A stretch of 37,887 nt of DNA, taken from assembly GCA_905250885.1 (NCBI GenBank), contig CAJNOQ010000912.1:1390-39276 (forward strand), given 5' to 3'. How positions within the stretch are numbered: position 1 is the first letter of the stretch; the number at the start of each line of letters is the position of its first letter. The stretch comes from Didymodactylos carnosus. Lineage: Eukaryota > Rotifera > Eurotatoria > Philodinida > Philodinidae. The notes under the pieces were generated by a model that was given only the letters and a program-made list of their open reading frames with translations, had not been told where the DNA came from and ran no database searches. Position numbers and translations under genes: made by a program. Positions 11,432 to 24,767 of this stretch are shown one piece after another.

Positions 11432-13024
11432 CTGAAAGAAAAAGATATTTATAGTTTACGGCTAAAAGACTGTCTTTGATATTCTATGAGCACTTATTAC
11501 TATTGATTGCAAAGATGGGAACATGAATATACTTATTCATATTCTGATATCTGTCTTTACAAATTTGCTGTTTTGAGAGCATAGCAGGTGTCACGATTTA
11601 TTTTATATTTCAGTCAGACATTTTTTTCAAGAACATTAAGATACAGTCTTTTTCATGTAAGTCAAATACCTAGACTTATTTACAGAACAAGAGATATGTC
11701 TAATGATTAGACTTATCCGTACACTCGTTTTTCTCTATTTGATGACGGTATTTATTTACTAATTCAATTAGTTTCGAAACAATGCGTATAATAATCTTCG
11801 ATAAAATAACTTTAATAGTATGAGTATTGCATAGGATCAAGACAATAATGAAAATTTCTACTCAGTTTATCATGGGAGTTCGTTTGACAAAAAAAGGACA
11901 ATATATTAACAGTTAGAAAAAGACACGACACCCACCGTTAATAATATTCTAGCTTTTTTGTCATACATCAGTTTCAACAATGAATTTAAGAAAGCTAGTC
12001 CTTTTCTGATGATTTTTGCAACTGTAAACTAATTATAACTGTTAAAACTCATAGAACATTGTCTTTGTTCTTCGAGCATGTGCTTACAATGTAAGGGTTA
12101 TTGTCCTTTAAAAACGTTAGAAAAATTAGTTCAGGTTAAAAATGATTAATCTTGGATGCTCTCGTTTTATCCCGTTTCGACATATTTTTTTTACGTGTCA
12201 ATCTAGGTAACCGGTTTTTAACAAATTTATAATATACATTTTCGTGTTTCTTTTTCGTTTTATACAATTTATTCATGTTATGGATAGACATTATTTATTG
12301 TAAATGAGCTTAAATTTCATTTTAAATAACAAAACGCATACATAAGAGAGAAAAAAAAGACAAACAAATGCACTGTCTCCTTCTTCCTCTCTTTTTACTT
12401 AAAAAATATCTATGTACTAAAGAGAAAGAGAGACGTCTTGTTCTAACAATAAGACACTTGTGTGTTTATGTACAAAACAGTGTATCAAAATTGGAGTTAG
12501 GTCACATACTCTTATAGACTCTAAATGGAATAAATCATGATGATGAAAAACAGCCGGAAGAACTATTGTCATAATTGTCTGTCGTTTTATTCTACAACTA
12601 TTGGTTAAATGTGGTAATGGTGTAATAAATGACTGTAAATTAAATAAGTGTAGATCAAACATTTTACAGAAAAGTGGGCCAAAAGCATTCTGTGTTGTAA
12701 TATCTTTACAGTATATGTTGCAATTAATTTCTAACAACAAATCGTATAATAAAGAAACAAAGTAAAAGAATGTAAAATATGAGAAAACTGAAATATGATG
12801 AGTAGTACACTAAGTTATAAAGATATTAATTTTTCTTTGAACTATAAATCGTGTTTTTTTAAATATAAAACGTTTTATTAACAAAATAGAAAAAAAAAAA
12901 TATAAATGTTCTTAAAATATCGTTATTTCAAATAATCAACAAACTGTCGATTATTGATTAAGTGGGATGTTACAAACATATTATTTTAACATTATTATCA
13001 TAAGGTATTGAGTTTCATACTCAC
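11432..13024. other. GRIP intron between the nearest first exon and the common exon
   Basis: Intron downstream of the first exon 13025-13112. It starts (minus strand) with GTGAGT and ends with TTTCAG. An open frame on the minus strand, 12417-12809 (about 130 codons), is the only notable content; it has splice-like borders but no recognised domain. The rest is AT-rich. Confidence 0.5.
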
Positions 13025-13112
13025 CTCTGATTGCAACCGGACTTGCTGACCATTTACATAAAGTTGCTACTTTCTTTAATTGATGAATAGAATTAGAAAC
13101 ATTTTTTGTCAT
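13025..13112 (-). CDS. GRIP: GRIP alternative first coding exon (29 aa, MTKNVSNS...)
   Basis: ATG at 13112 with an in-frame TAA two codons upstream. It encodes 29 residues plus one base and ends at a GTGAGT donor after the first base of a codon, the phase the common exon at 11431 needs. The junction codon becomes Ala and the joined protein is 1074 aa. The peptide has a single cysteine in the context TLCKWSASP, a possible lipid-attachment site. It is the first exon nearest the PDZ body. The start, phase and donor are seen; use of a separate promoter is inferred. Confidence 0.72.
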
Positions 13113-16100
13113 TATTTATAGTAACAAAATAATTATAGGGTTTGCCCCTACTGATGATCATTAAAAGAAGAAGGAAAAATTGTTATAGAATATTGCGCAA
13201 AAGAGAAGAAAGAGAAAAAGAAATAAAATGAATGAATAGATATAAATTGTAATATTTTCCTGTCATATTATTGTTCAAATAAAAAAAAGAAGTGTTTTTA
13301 ACAGCACCTTCAATAGTAGAGAAGGAAACAAGTTGACTGTATACCTTGATACGTTCGTTTAGAGAGATAATACAATAACGAGAAAATAAAATCGAATAAA
13401 CTTACGCAGTATTTCACTAAAAACATATTCCTGTTAATTTTACATTATCCGATGTTTTAGAGGGCAAAGAACAACAACAAAAAGATCGTCGCTTTGAAGG
13501 AAAAATAAATTTCAACCGAAAACTCAATTAAATACAAACTTTGAAGTTTGAAAAACTCATAAACATCTTCAACAGAAATATTGCGAGGAAAGAAGTAGAT
13601 GATTTTCCAAATATTCCAAACGTTTTTATAAGTATTTTTTCCGTATATATTATCCAAAGTAAGAGATTTAAAGAAAAATCTATATTAGCTTACTATGTAT
13701 GCTAGTATATCAAATGATTTCTAATTCTTACTGAAATGGTTTGAAAAAAAATATTTCACTATTTTCTAAGACTCGTATAGATGCATAATGTGTATAAATA
13801 TTGTAAATATTGAACAAAATTGGGATTGTGTATAAAAAGGTATTCATCGAAACAAAAAAGCCAAACGAGAAAAAGAGGCAGTAGAAGTACAGAAGAAACA
13901 ATCAAAATTTGAAATTATCACAGTAGACTCTATAAGTAAGAGAAACTTCTCTTCCTCAATCTTTCGATATCAAGTGTTGATGAATTTCTTTCTTTTTTTT
14001 TTTTTCTTTCTTTTGTTTTCTTCTTCCCTTTAAAACTGTACAAAATATAAATCTACTTTTTTTTTAAACACTTCTCGCAAAATGGAATTTCTTCTTCTCG
14101 TGTTCATATTTTTTTCATTATTACTTTGTTATATAGTTCAAATATATGTTGTACATATAGTTTCATACAGAAGAGATTGAAGAAGAAAAAAGGAAAAAAT
14201 TTTCTATTTTTCAGCTGTCTTTGATGATTGTGAGTGAACAAAAACGCCACAAGTGTAACTATTGTTTTGTTCTGCATGTTTTATTGTTCCAAGTCACTAA
14301 TTTTCGTAGATAGAGTGAGAGAGAGACATTTAACTCGTATATAATTAACGAACAAAATGACATTTACTATGATTTACTAAATAAGTTTGCTATTCTATCT
14401 AGAATACTTGACATAGGATAATAATAGAATATCACTACTATTTCTTGGATAAAAAGGACAAGAGAAAAAACATTTTATATGATAAGAAGTATAGGGAACA
14501 AGTACACTTGTATAATGAAAATATAACCAATGCAGAAATGAGCTCCATTTACATCATATTCAGGAAAAGTATAATAATACTATAGGGTTCAATAACAATT
14601 GATATCAGATGCTGTGCCAAGGAAAATTGATTTTTTTCAATTATTACATATTTAATGAAAAGAATGACGTTTGATAAATACAGATGTATACCTTTGACGA
14701 AAAAAATCACTTTTTAGAGAAATTAACTCCGTTTTCAATATGTTGATAATTGGTTTAATGAATAAGAAATGAATTAGGTTTATACTCAAAACGCTTTCTT
14801 CATTTGCTTTATTTTTTTCTCAATTTTAATATTTGACATACTGTCTATTGAACAAACGATATATCTCGATGATAAGTTTAGTTAACAGTACTCTGTCATC
14901 TTAAATATGTATAAAACAATTTCAAAATTTGTTAACGAATAACAGAGAATTTTGATGCAACAAGTAGAACAGAAGAACGAAAAAATAAATTCAATAGTAC
15001 AAACGAATGCTTTAGCAATATTTCTCTAATTTATATTTGATATTGTTTTTTTTTCTATGTTAAATGTTATACACCCAATACAAACGCTTTTGATATCATT
15101 TACAATTAAATTAAAACAAAAATAGATTTATCTTATTAATTTTTATAGACCAAGTGTCATTCATTACATCTCGAATATTTTTCAAGTATTATACAGCAGA
15201 AAGTAACAAAAAGTGATACTGTAAGTTAGTGTCAAATAATCTGCAGAACAGTAATAACAATCGTAAGTAAATATTAGACTTTCACATAGAAAATAATAAA
15301 CATGTTGCTATCAACTATACTACGTAAAAATATATCGCCATTCTGTTACTATCTTGAAACGATAGAAAATTGACATAAAATATCATACTATAGTTCCGAC
15401 ATTTGGCAGTTAAATTGAATAAATCGAATATATCCCGTCTCTATAGTCCTAGTTATTTGACGGTGAAGCAAGTACATGAGACAATTAGACTGCATTTTGC
15501 GATATAAAAGTAAAGAAGTTCACTGGTTTGAAGCTGAACAACACATTACGAGGAAAATTGGATCGTTAACAACAAGCTAAAATATCGATTTCAGAATCGA
15601 CGGCGTCACTAACATTTCCTATAATAAACAGAGTAAACGTATTTGGAACTGAGCATTTGTTGAGTAAGAGGCAAGTCATAGGAAATTTAGTCGTCTAGAA
15701 AAATATCACTTTTGAAAATAAAATGGTTTTATGAAATTTAAGACGCATGTTAAAACTCAATTGGGCAAAGAAAAAAATTGAATTTATGAGTATACTTTAA
15801 AAACTTCGTTATAGACAACACAATCAGACATAGTCACTACAGTAACATTACATTCAACTTATCCACAATGAGTGTCAACAACAACGTATTAGAGATTATT
15901 CATTATCGTCATGATTCATACTACGCATTACAGTCATATGATCTTATCGTTGTATCGATATTATTCTTTCGCAAAAATATTTCCCTTGGGCATCACATCA
16001 AATTACTTAGTGAGTGAAATGCAAAGTTTCTTTGAAGTAGAACAAAAAATTAGTAAAAAAAAGTAAGAATCTGAGAAAGATTAACCAACGTAGAGGCCCG

Positions 16101-17750
16101 ATTAACCCTTTGGTTACGGATCACGCATATATGCGTGTTGAACTTTTGCAGATATTGCCGTCCTTATAATATTATTTGGACTCGATCGAAAGGACTCCTG
16201 TCCTTTTCTCTTATCTTGGTAACATTATTGCGTCATCTTCCCGCATTTCTCTGTGTATATGTGCTCTCTCTTGCGTTCTACAATGCCTGTTTCTCACATT
16301 CTACCCCGTTCTAATGCTATTCAAAGTAAAGTATAAAAAAAAACTATTCGATTTGGCGATTTTCAAAGTGAATTGATTTGATAACTGATTGCAAGTTATG
16401 CTCAACCCAAACATCCAATTGGTCGTCCGATTATCGGAGATAATCTCATACGTCTTACTGCACGTCATTTTCATCTCTAGTTCCAGCAACAGCAACAGGA
16501 AAAATTGTACGAAGAACTTGTATAGTTTGTATTCATACAAGCAGACGCGAGAAAAAGGGTGCCGATACATGTTATCAGTGTGATAGGTTGTTTTGAAGAT
16601 TATCATACTTTAAAACACTTCTAAATGAAATATACTATATACTAATAAAAGTTGTTTCACACCGTTTTAGAACGAAAAAAAAAGATTCATCTAAAAGACA
16701 AAAACCCGCAACCAAAAGATTAAACAAGATACTATTGTCTCAATTTTTTGCTACTTGCAAATGGTTTAAAATCGTCAAAAAAATAATTGAAAGTATAATG
16801 AGGTTTTATGGTACACATAAGAACATCCAGGTTAGACAACAAATCAACAAACAATCTTCAATGAATAAAAACGCCATTATCAAGTACATGATTTAAGTAT
16901 TCTTCTTCACGCTTTTCGATGAATTCCATCAATAAAATCTCTTTTCTACAGGGCTCTATAGTCCTCGCGTTTGAACATCAGAACATTTATAGCGTGTAGA
17001 AAAATTTTTGAAAATTTATCCAACTTTCAAAGTTTATAGACCCAACATTGCTGAGATTTCAATCGAAAGAAATTAACAAAAGTTCTATCGTTCTATAACG
17101 ATAAAAATGAGAATAGCGAATCATGATATTTGCTGAGAGAAAATGTGAAAGAAAACAAGGGAAATGTGCAGATTCGACCACAACAGCCCTCGACTATTTA
17201 CTAAAACGTGGTAATTCATACACTGTGTCAGCAAAAAGATTTCGTGTAAAGCACGTCAGATTTTAAACAAAAGAGTGATTGCAGGCGCAGGAATTGCACA
17301 TTTCATCTAACGGATGATCCTCACAATCATTACTGATTAACACACACAAGTCGTTCGTATCCTCCAATCACATGTTCTTATTAGATCAAATATTAATAAT
17401 ATTAGTATCCTTTCTTTCCACATCGATATAAAAGATTCATAGAGCCTATTAGCATTCTTGTCCAAACATTCTTCTTATATAAAGCGTAATGGAACGATTT
17501 TCAATTCTCTGTTATTACTTAAAAAACATTTAGGTTACTCATTAATGAAATTTAAAGAGTTTTGTTCAACTACTTTTAAAGTTTTATAACCTGTTGTAAT
17601 ATGTATAATACAATGTTAAAACACAAATTTTTCAACGATAAATTTGAAACTAAGAATTAAATGAGAATCAATTTTGATAAAGTGTATAAAAGTAAGAAGA
17701 AATGTTCTACTATTTATGAATTTAAGAAATTTTGAACAAATTTATCTTAC
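13113..17750. other. GRIP intron / promoter DNA between first exons
   Basis: AT-rich DNA with many A and T runs. The part just above 13112 would hold the promoter of the nearest first exon. A TTAA-flanked element lies at 16106-16719. An apparent GTAAGT donor on the minus strand at about 13405 has no open exon before it. No other exon is supported. Confidence 0.45.
16106..16719. mobile_element. piggyBac-type non-autonomous element with TTAA target duplication
   Basis: A 614-bp segment lies between TTAA at 16102-16105 and TTAA at 16720-16723. The termini, CCCTTTGGTTACGG on the left and TCTTTTGGTTGCGG on the right (reverse complement), match at 11 of 14 positions. TTAA duplication and a CCC-starting terminus are hallmarks of piggyBac transposons. 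A perfect 16-bp palindrome lies near the left end (16122-16137). The overlapping frames inside show no recognisable transposase. Confidence 0.6.
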
Positions 17751-17997
17751 CTAATGGTATAAGATTGGAACTTGCAGTTATAAAAGTTTTATTATATTTT
17801 GATTTTTTGGGTAAATTAGTAACAATAGCTTTATTGATGATCGATAGTGTACGTTGTGTGTTACAACTGTTATGATTAGTATTCACTTGCTGTTGTTGTT
17901 GTTGTCGTCGTATTCGTTGATGATTATAACGGCAATGATTATTTTTGTGTTTAATTTTTTTTCCACATAACATATTTAAATATTGAGATAATACCAT
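17751..17997 (-). CDS. GRIP: GRIP alternative first coding exon (82 aa, MVLSQYLN...)
   Basis: ATG at 17997 with an in-frame TGA four codons upstream. It encodes 82 residues plus one base and ends at a GTAAGA donor in the phase shared by all the first exons. Joined to the common exon it gives a 1127-aa protein. The peptide opens with MVLSQYLNMLCGKK: a cysteine at residue 11 ahead of a long basic, His-rich stretch, then a run of six glutamines. Cys next to basic residues is a common palmitoylation context, but this is inference. No match to a known domain. Asn/Gln-rich composition makes it the least certain of the four. Confidence 0.65.
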
Positions 17998-20900
17998 CGA
18001 TAAATCTCAAATCTCGTACAAAAATCTGTTTCACCAATATTATTCTTTTCTTCTTTTTCTACTCAGTTTAAAAAATAATAATTGAACTCTTTCTCTCTTA
18101 TCATATGCACGTATAAAAGGAAAGTCAACGACAAGCAACAATGTCGTCATCGATGATGCTACATAATAATACTAATGATAGTAGGGTGATATTAAGGTCA
18201 TTGATATGGCTGACCATGATGAATACAATAGTAAAAAGAAAAAGGAAAAGTACAAATTAAAAGTATAGGACAATAAAAGAAGTTAAATACAGATTGCTTC
18301 CTTCTTTTTTACAATTTAAGAAGAACAGTGATGACAAAATATGAAATAATAGTAATAATAAGCACACTATCATCCGTCCTTCGAGAGATTGATAATTGAT
18401 TGCATATTAATGAATATAACTAATAATTGTAACGATAAATGATGATGACTACGACTAATTAGACAAGCAAGAGGAAAAAACAAGTCTCCATCAATTCTCA
18501 AAGTTTATCTTCATACATTCATTCATTTATCAATATTAACAACAGCTAAAAATAATTCCGATATTCTTGTGTATGTTGTCTTTTTCTCTTCTTAATGTTG
18601 TTTCTTCTTTCTATTTAGTATTTGTTTCAGTTTTGTTTCTTATTAGTTTAGCCTATGTATCGGGTGTGAATAATTCTCTTATTTTTCTCTTTTTTTTGTT
18701 TTATTCTATAACATCATATATACTACGTACAAAAAAACCTGATTTTTTTTTATTAAAATAACCCTATATGCGTTATGCATTTTAAGTTTTTAAATAGTTT
18801 TTAATATTTTCATTTTTTTAGTTTTCGTAACATGTTAAAAATAAAGCTTGACTTATTTTTTTTCTTTATTTTTGACAGATTCATTGAGAGATAATATCGT
18901 AGTAACTTATATATGGTCTCTGAAGTTCTTTTCTCAAAGTGGAAGAAACAAGACATCATATCACTGCTATTACTACATATTTCAAGATGTATTACTCGAT
19001 TACCTGTTAGAGAAGTCAGAATCTACATTCATCTCTTAAGAATATACATAGAGTATGTTTAATTTCGATTAGGACATTATTTTAAAAAATATTGTCAAAA
19101 CATTGATTTTTTTTATAGTGTTCAATGGAATAAAAGAGAATTGAATGTCAAATTTTTTGCTATTCATTCGAACGTTTACGGTAACATATCGAATTCCTTC
19201 CTCAACATGAAGTTAAAAGAAAATCTTTTGATTCTAGGTTTTTCTCTTTTGTAATAACGAATAAATATGAGTTAAAAGATAGTAGTATTCTACGATGTTA
19301 GCTGAAGTTACTCAAAACTAAAGATGTGAATATTAATTAGAAGGTCTCCGTTTGAGTATCATACTGGAATCTGTACAAGTGAATGACTTAGTAGATATAT
19401 GCATAAAGACTAATGTTTTTATATCATAACAAATAATTGTACACACTAACATACAACTTATTTGTCATATAGAAAATAAACTCTAGACAAGTCAATATTT
19501 TTCGACATTCTAATTTCTTCTTTTTTTTTATATCGTTCTCTATCTTATATTATTATCCCGTCTAAATGAGAAAAACATATACAAACGTTAATATACAACA
19601 AAATAATATTTATTTATAATGATACTGTGCACGTGAAGATTCATGATTAAATCATCACATAACAAGATGGATTATTGAACCACATAAATAAATTAACTCC
19701 TTTTTTTGTTATCATATCTTTGGACTATCAAAAGTTAGCTATTCAACTGTAAGAATATAACTAAAATACCAATTTTTTGTTTTAATGTATCATCTGTTAT
19801 GCTAACGGCACTTTACACACATCATTCAGTTGTGTAACATAATTAAATACTGATAAATATTTTTATATTTCGTCACATAATTACTTTTTCCGTTTGTTGG
19901 TGAGTTTTTTTTTTTATTATATTTCTTGTATAATTACTTTGTATACTTTCTGATTTCAGCATTAACAAGGTCAACAGCCTAATATTTGTCGACAAACAAA
20001 GAAAATCACTTTAAAAAAAGTGTAACAAGTCAATTTAGTGAATACCTACTCATCAGACGATTTCTCAGACTTCAAAAATTTTATTAGTTCAGAAAAATCG
20101 AATAAATTCTATAGAGATAACTCTACGTATGTGGATAAAACCGATTATGCACAATTGATCAAATAAGACATCCACTGAGAATATAATATTTTAATTAATA
20201 TACGAAGAAACTGTCAATCACGAAATGCAAGAAGAAATTATCTATCTTTATTTTGAAGAGAAATAAGAAATGTCGTGACCTTTCGATCGAAGAAAAGAAA
20301 GAAATTGTTCGAAATATAATATTCGAGTGAATCCATTTACAAATATCGATACATTCACAAAGAATGGAAATAGAGTGTCAACATCTCGATCCAATACATT
20401 TGATACATTTAATTCTTATAATCGATTTGATATTATCTAACAAATTCCTTGAGATATACTCAAGGTTTTAATGTTTACACAGTGATCTAGTTTTATTCTG
20501 ATGATCGATACAATATTTCTATACTGATACATTTCACAGGTGTATAACAGTTAATCACGTCTCTTCCAAGGTTAGAGTAAAATGTGAAAAACATTATTCA
20601 GTTCCATTCAAAGAAACTGTAAGTAGAAAATTGTTGTATATCTAAGTTACAATAAAACAATTCGGTAATGGAAGAACGACTTCATCTGCATGAAAATTAC
20701 GCTTTTAATATATTTCAATGCTCAATTATCAATGTGTGAAGATATATAACTTGGTGTTCAACACCATCGAAATGAAACAGTTATTAATAGTCATCAATTT
20801 TTGCTTATCGTAACAGAACTCGATGATAATCCTAGAGATTTAAAATGTGTACGATATGTATGTATATAAAGAAGGTTAATATACTCTTGTCAACTATCTT

Positions 20901-21714
20901 ATATATCATATCACGAAAGTGATGCCTGCTCTTTTCGTCACACAAGTTATCGATGGTGCTACAATCTTTTCACAAGTTGCATAACGCTATCATCTGTTTT
21001 ACTTTTCTGGTTTTAATTAGAAAAAGACAAATTAAATTTGATTTGAATCAGTCAGTATCCATCTGCCACTGAAAAAATAAGAAATTTTGACTAGCCATTT
21101 AGAATTTTTTCTGAAACAATGACTAAGCGCTTTGTTTGAACAACTTTATCAGCAAAACTTTTCTTCAAAACGCTTCATTGATTTGAAAATACGTGCATAA
21201 GTTTGCGTATGAGGTAATGAATAAACGAAATTTAAAAAGAGCTTAAAATCTATAGTTTTCATCTAAATACCCTAATGAAAAACTTGCGACTATTCATCCC
21301 ATCTTCATGACAAATCAAAAAGCAAAACACAGAGTTTTATAGCGCTCAAGTAGAGCTCTCAGTCAAATGATATATTATTCATTTTATTTAAACAAAATGG
21401 GCTGGAGAAAAAAAGAATTCAATTGACCAGTCAACTGTGAACGAATATGAATTTTAGAGAAAAAATTACAAAAAACCTATTAGATATATTTTTTTCTGTC
21501 TCTTTTACACATATAAAAACTATGAACAATTATGTATTTAAATATACTTGAATCAAGTTTCTCCCATTATTGATGCGTGTATTGAGATTATTATTGAAGA
21601 AAATTGTTTTCATTGAGAGAATTTTAACGATTATTCAAAACTGAAAAATTCGTAACTCCATCAATACTCATTAGACCATCCAGATTTCTTCAGGATATAT
21701 AGTACTTAACATAC
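17998..21714. other. GRIP intron with a decayed coding stretch
   Basis: AT-rich intronic DNA. The portion just above 17997 should hold the promoter of the first exon there. Several + strand frames in 18.5-19.1 kb are T-rich, low-complexity and not convincing. Coding-like but broken + strand fragments occur at 20026-20869 and are listed separately. Confidence 0.45.
20026..20869 (+). pseudogene. Decayed protein-coding remnant, intronic and antisense to GRIP
   Basis: Four fragments with protein-like composition lie in order on the + strand in different frames: 20026-20166 (contains FSDFKNFISS and YVDKTDYAQLI), 20324-20440 (RVNPFTNIDTF), 20668-20739 and 20750-20869 (INSHQFLLIVTELDDNP), with an IEEKKEIVRN stretch at about 20287-20316. 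They are separated by stops and shifts. The VDKTDYxxLI word resembles the N-terminal part of AAA-ATPase-like/PD-(D/E)XK proteins, a weak resemblance only. It may be an old gene or transposon fragment that landed in the GRIP intron. Confidence 0.35.
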
Positions 21715-21834
21715 TCTGCAAACGAAATGGAAAACGTGTATCCACATCTTGTCTACTCCTTTTTATTCTTGATAGTTTAATGCGAATGGCCTGTCCTAAT
21801 GCTCGAAAACGATATAAATCAGAAGAACTCTTAT
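21715..21834 (-). CDS. GRIP: GRIP cassette exon, 120 nt, basic insert
   Basis: A pyrimidine-rich 3' splice site (TTATTTCCGTTTAG) and a GTATGT donor bound a 120-nt open segment. It begins with the last two bases of a codon and ends with one base, so it can be included or skipped without changing frame. It adds 40 residues, including KSSSDLYRFRALGQA and the basic IKLSRIKRSRQ, just before PDZ1. By position it can join only transcripts starting at 26845 or 34276. No domain is recognised; the Arg/Lys-rich stretch could contact membrane lipids or act as a sorting signal (inference). Composition is clearly unlike the surrounding AT-rich intron. Confidence 0.62.
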
Positions 21835-22206
21835 CTAAACGGAAATAAGAGTGAAAAAAAACCATGTTGTTCTCGGTTTTTGTTTTTTGATCTAAAGTGT
21901 TATCCCCTAAATTCTATTAGTTTAATCGAGCGTAAAGCAGCTTTTGGTCATACTAGTAGAAATTGAACAAAAAACTATGTTCATAATTTCTCTTTCACAT
22001 TGTTTCTTTTGAATGTTTCTCCTGATATCTCTTTTCAAGAAACAGCGCTTACATTTTTTAATAAATCTCTTGGTAGTTTTAACGCCTATATGTGCCTTCA
22101 TATTGATGAATACGTTTCTACATCTGTACGACTCTTCCTTGAAACAATGAAAAGCTATTCTTTATGTTGCTGTTTGAAAAAGGCTACATTTAAGCCACTT
22201 TTCGTG

Positions 22207-22625
22207 TAGAGTGGAGATGTGCAACCGAACCCGTACCCGATCCAAGCCGAAGGTTGGGTACGGGTACGAAATTGTCGGATATGGGTCAGGGGTACGGGCA
22301 GAGCGGTTACGGGTGCGGGTTCTATTTTTTTAATTTACCGAAAATCGGAAGATTTTAGTGGAAAACCCACAAAATTTTAGTGAAGAAATACAGGAGTTTA
22401 GCTAAAATACATGAAGGTTTAAAAAAGAATTACTTGAGAACGTAATAATAATTTGACTTCTTCAGCCGAAAAACAAAAGCTTTTAGCTGGAAAACAAAGG
22501 AAAAGGAAAAGAAAAAAGGAGAAAAGTTTTAGGCATAAGTCGGGTACGGGTCGCGTACGGGTGGAAAAAAATTTTCGGATCTGGTACGCATACGAAAATG
22601 GTACCAGAGCACATTTCTAGTGCAC
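22207..22625. mobile_element. GGGTACGGGT-rich repeat element, possibly hAT-type
   Basis: Two clusters of the word GGGTACGGGT or its complement lie near both ends (about 22221-22320 and 22540-22565), surrounding an AT-rich core. Outer ends carry an inverted ATGTGC word: GAGATGTGC on the left and GCACATTTCTA on the right. Elements ending in a variant of AGGGATGTGC are common among non-autonomous hAT transposons, but no 8-bp target duplication was found here, so the class is uncertain. Confidence 0.45.
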
Positions 22626-22693
22626 CGGTTCCCAGAGTTCCCAATCGATATTTTCAGAAGTTCAACTTCGGAGAATTTCTACTGCTAATTTAA

Positions 22694-23362
22694 GGGTACC
22701 CTTCCCCTCATTTTGAGCTTTCCCAATTTTGGGGAAATTTTTATGAGACCTTTCCTGGTCGAGTTATAGGGAAAATACTGAAAAACGTCTTAAAAATCAA
22801 GTTTTTCAATTTTAGAAACCCGATAAGTCGCTAAAGAAAAGTCTAAAATAAAATTCTAAATATCACCTATGCAATAGTATCTTGAGTACCTCTGGTAAAA
22901 TTTTGAACTCGATCGGATGAAATTTAAGGGGGGTCGTAATGTGACACAATGAAACGAAGTAGCAAAAAAATAGTTTTCGAGAAAAAACGCATTTTGTATA
23001 TATGTCACTTTTTTTAGAGCATTTTCCGCGATGCTTATATCTCCGCGAAAACTCATCGGAAAATTCTGTAAAACGTCTCATTACGAACTCATTCATTACG
23101 AAGAAAACACTTTCTTCTATCAGACTATGTGTAAGAAAAATTTTGCATGTACAGAAAATGAGAGAAAAGTTTGTGAAACTAAAAAATTGACGTTTTTTAG
23201 GTTTTGAAGGAAAAACTTCAGAAATCCATAACTTTTTGAAAAAAGGTCGTGGAGTACTGAGAGCGGTCTTATTTTGTAGCCCACACTTTCCTCTACATTA
23301 GGCTATGCTTAGCTCAAAATCCGAAATTTTTATAAAAAGGAGGAGGGGGTGGGGTGATACCC
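22694..23362. mobile_element. TTAA-flanked inverted-repeat element
   Basis: A 669-bp segment lies between TTAA at 22690-22693 and TTAA at 23363-23366. The termini read GGGTACCC on the left and GGGTATCA on the right (reverse complement), both followed by C-rich stretches. The word ATTTTGAGCT recurs inverted inside each end (about 22711 and 23312). TTAA target duplication suggests piggyBac-type mobilisation. No transposase frame is visible. Confidence 0.55.
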
Positions 23363-24767
23363 TTAAGTCTATAGTAATAGACTCGTAAATAAATTTCGAT
23401 CAGTTGTTTGAATCTTATCTTCGGTATCATTTTTTGGTTCTCTTTGTGCTTAAAAATATGGTTTCATCAGAGATCTGCACAAGTCACACTGAAAACTTTT
23501 GTTTCCAGTTTAGTGTAAAGTGTACAATGAACTTCTTACAAGTTTGCCTGATCTGACTAAATTAGCCCGTAATATTTATAGAATACTGACAAAGTGCGTA
23601 GCTAAAACGAAAATTTTCTGTACTCTATCACAGAATGTGTTTAATTCAAAATAGGTTGAGTTAAACTGTTTTTTTACGCTGTTTTGTACGTGACCTGTTT
23701 ATATGTGGCTAGATCAATATTTCATACTCGTTGAAATAAATTAGGAGTAAAACAGAGTTCGGCAAACTTAATCTATCTTGGTTATAAAAGTACGGTTAAA
23801 GATTTTGTTCAAACGTCAATCCTTAACTAATGCGACGATGAGATATCATCAAAGTTAAATGTGTATGAGTATAATCTTGACTTTGATTATCTTAACAGAT
23901 GTACCTGACAATAATGTTAAACAGAATAGGTCATGTATAGTCAAAATAGAGCGATAAAGTAGACGACAACAGTACCTCTTTTCGTTAATTTATACATGGC
24001 GGTTCTAAGATACTCGATAACTTTTGATGCGAGCATGTTTTGTTTTCAAATAAAAGGAACAAAGATATAAAACACAACAGTTTTGTGGATTCGAAACTCG
24101 CTTTTTATAGAAACAAATTTAAATCAGTAGCAAAACCTTTTATAAAGTATTGCTTATAGAAGTTAGATTATTCTTTATCTCAAAACTGGTATAAAATACT
24201 CTTTTGTACATATCACACTCCTACTTTCAACTAGTTGAAAATAACCTGAAAACCTTGGCGCAAGTACGACATAAACTGAACAACTGTATCGTCCAAGGAA
24301 AAGAATGTGTATATGTTATTATATTCATGCTGTTACAACATATTTCTTCACATTCTCGAAATAGATTCAAAAAGTTACAAATAATAAATTGAATAAAGAA
24401 AGAGAAATAGAAAATGTTGTATTATTTTCTTCTGCACTTCAAATGATTCTACCATCTACTCAAAAAGTAAACATTTTCAAGTGGAGCAATATAAATTGAA
24501 AAAAACGATTATTAGTTCATCAGAAGGATGTAAATCAATATGTACTTAGACGCTTAAAAAAATGAACTGCTGAGTATAATGCCAACTACTTTCAATCACG
24601 AGAATAGTGTATAAATGTTTTGAATTCATGAATAACTTGTATAATACATTTTTCAGACAAAAAAAGACTTCTCAACTGGTAAATTAGAAAGCTTTTGGTT
24701 GATCTGAATTCATTTCGATCGCCACTTTATCGTAACAATCCTCTGTTAATATGTATCAGCTCAATTA

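Noticed and set aside
13406..13440. GTAAGT donor on the minus strand near 13405 as another first exon
   Set aside because: The frame that would give the required phase has a stop close upstream and no ATG.
16176..16606. Overlapping open frames on both strands
   Set aside because: They lie inside the TTAA-flanked element, are hydrophobic/low complexity, and show no transposase or other domain.
22863..23190. Several overlapping frames on both strands
   Set aside because: All fall inside the TTAA-flanked repeat 22694-23362 and have no coherent protein content.
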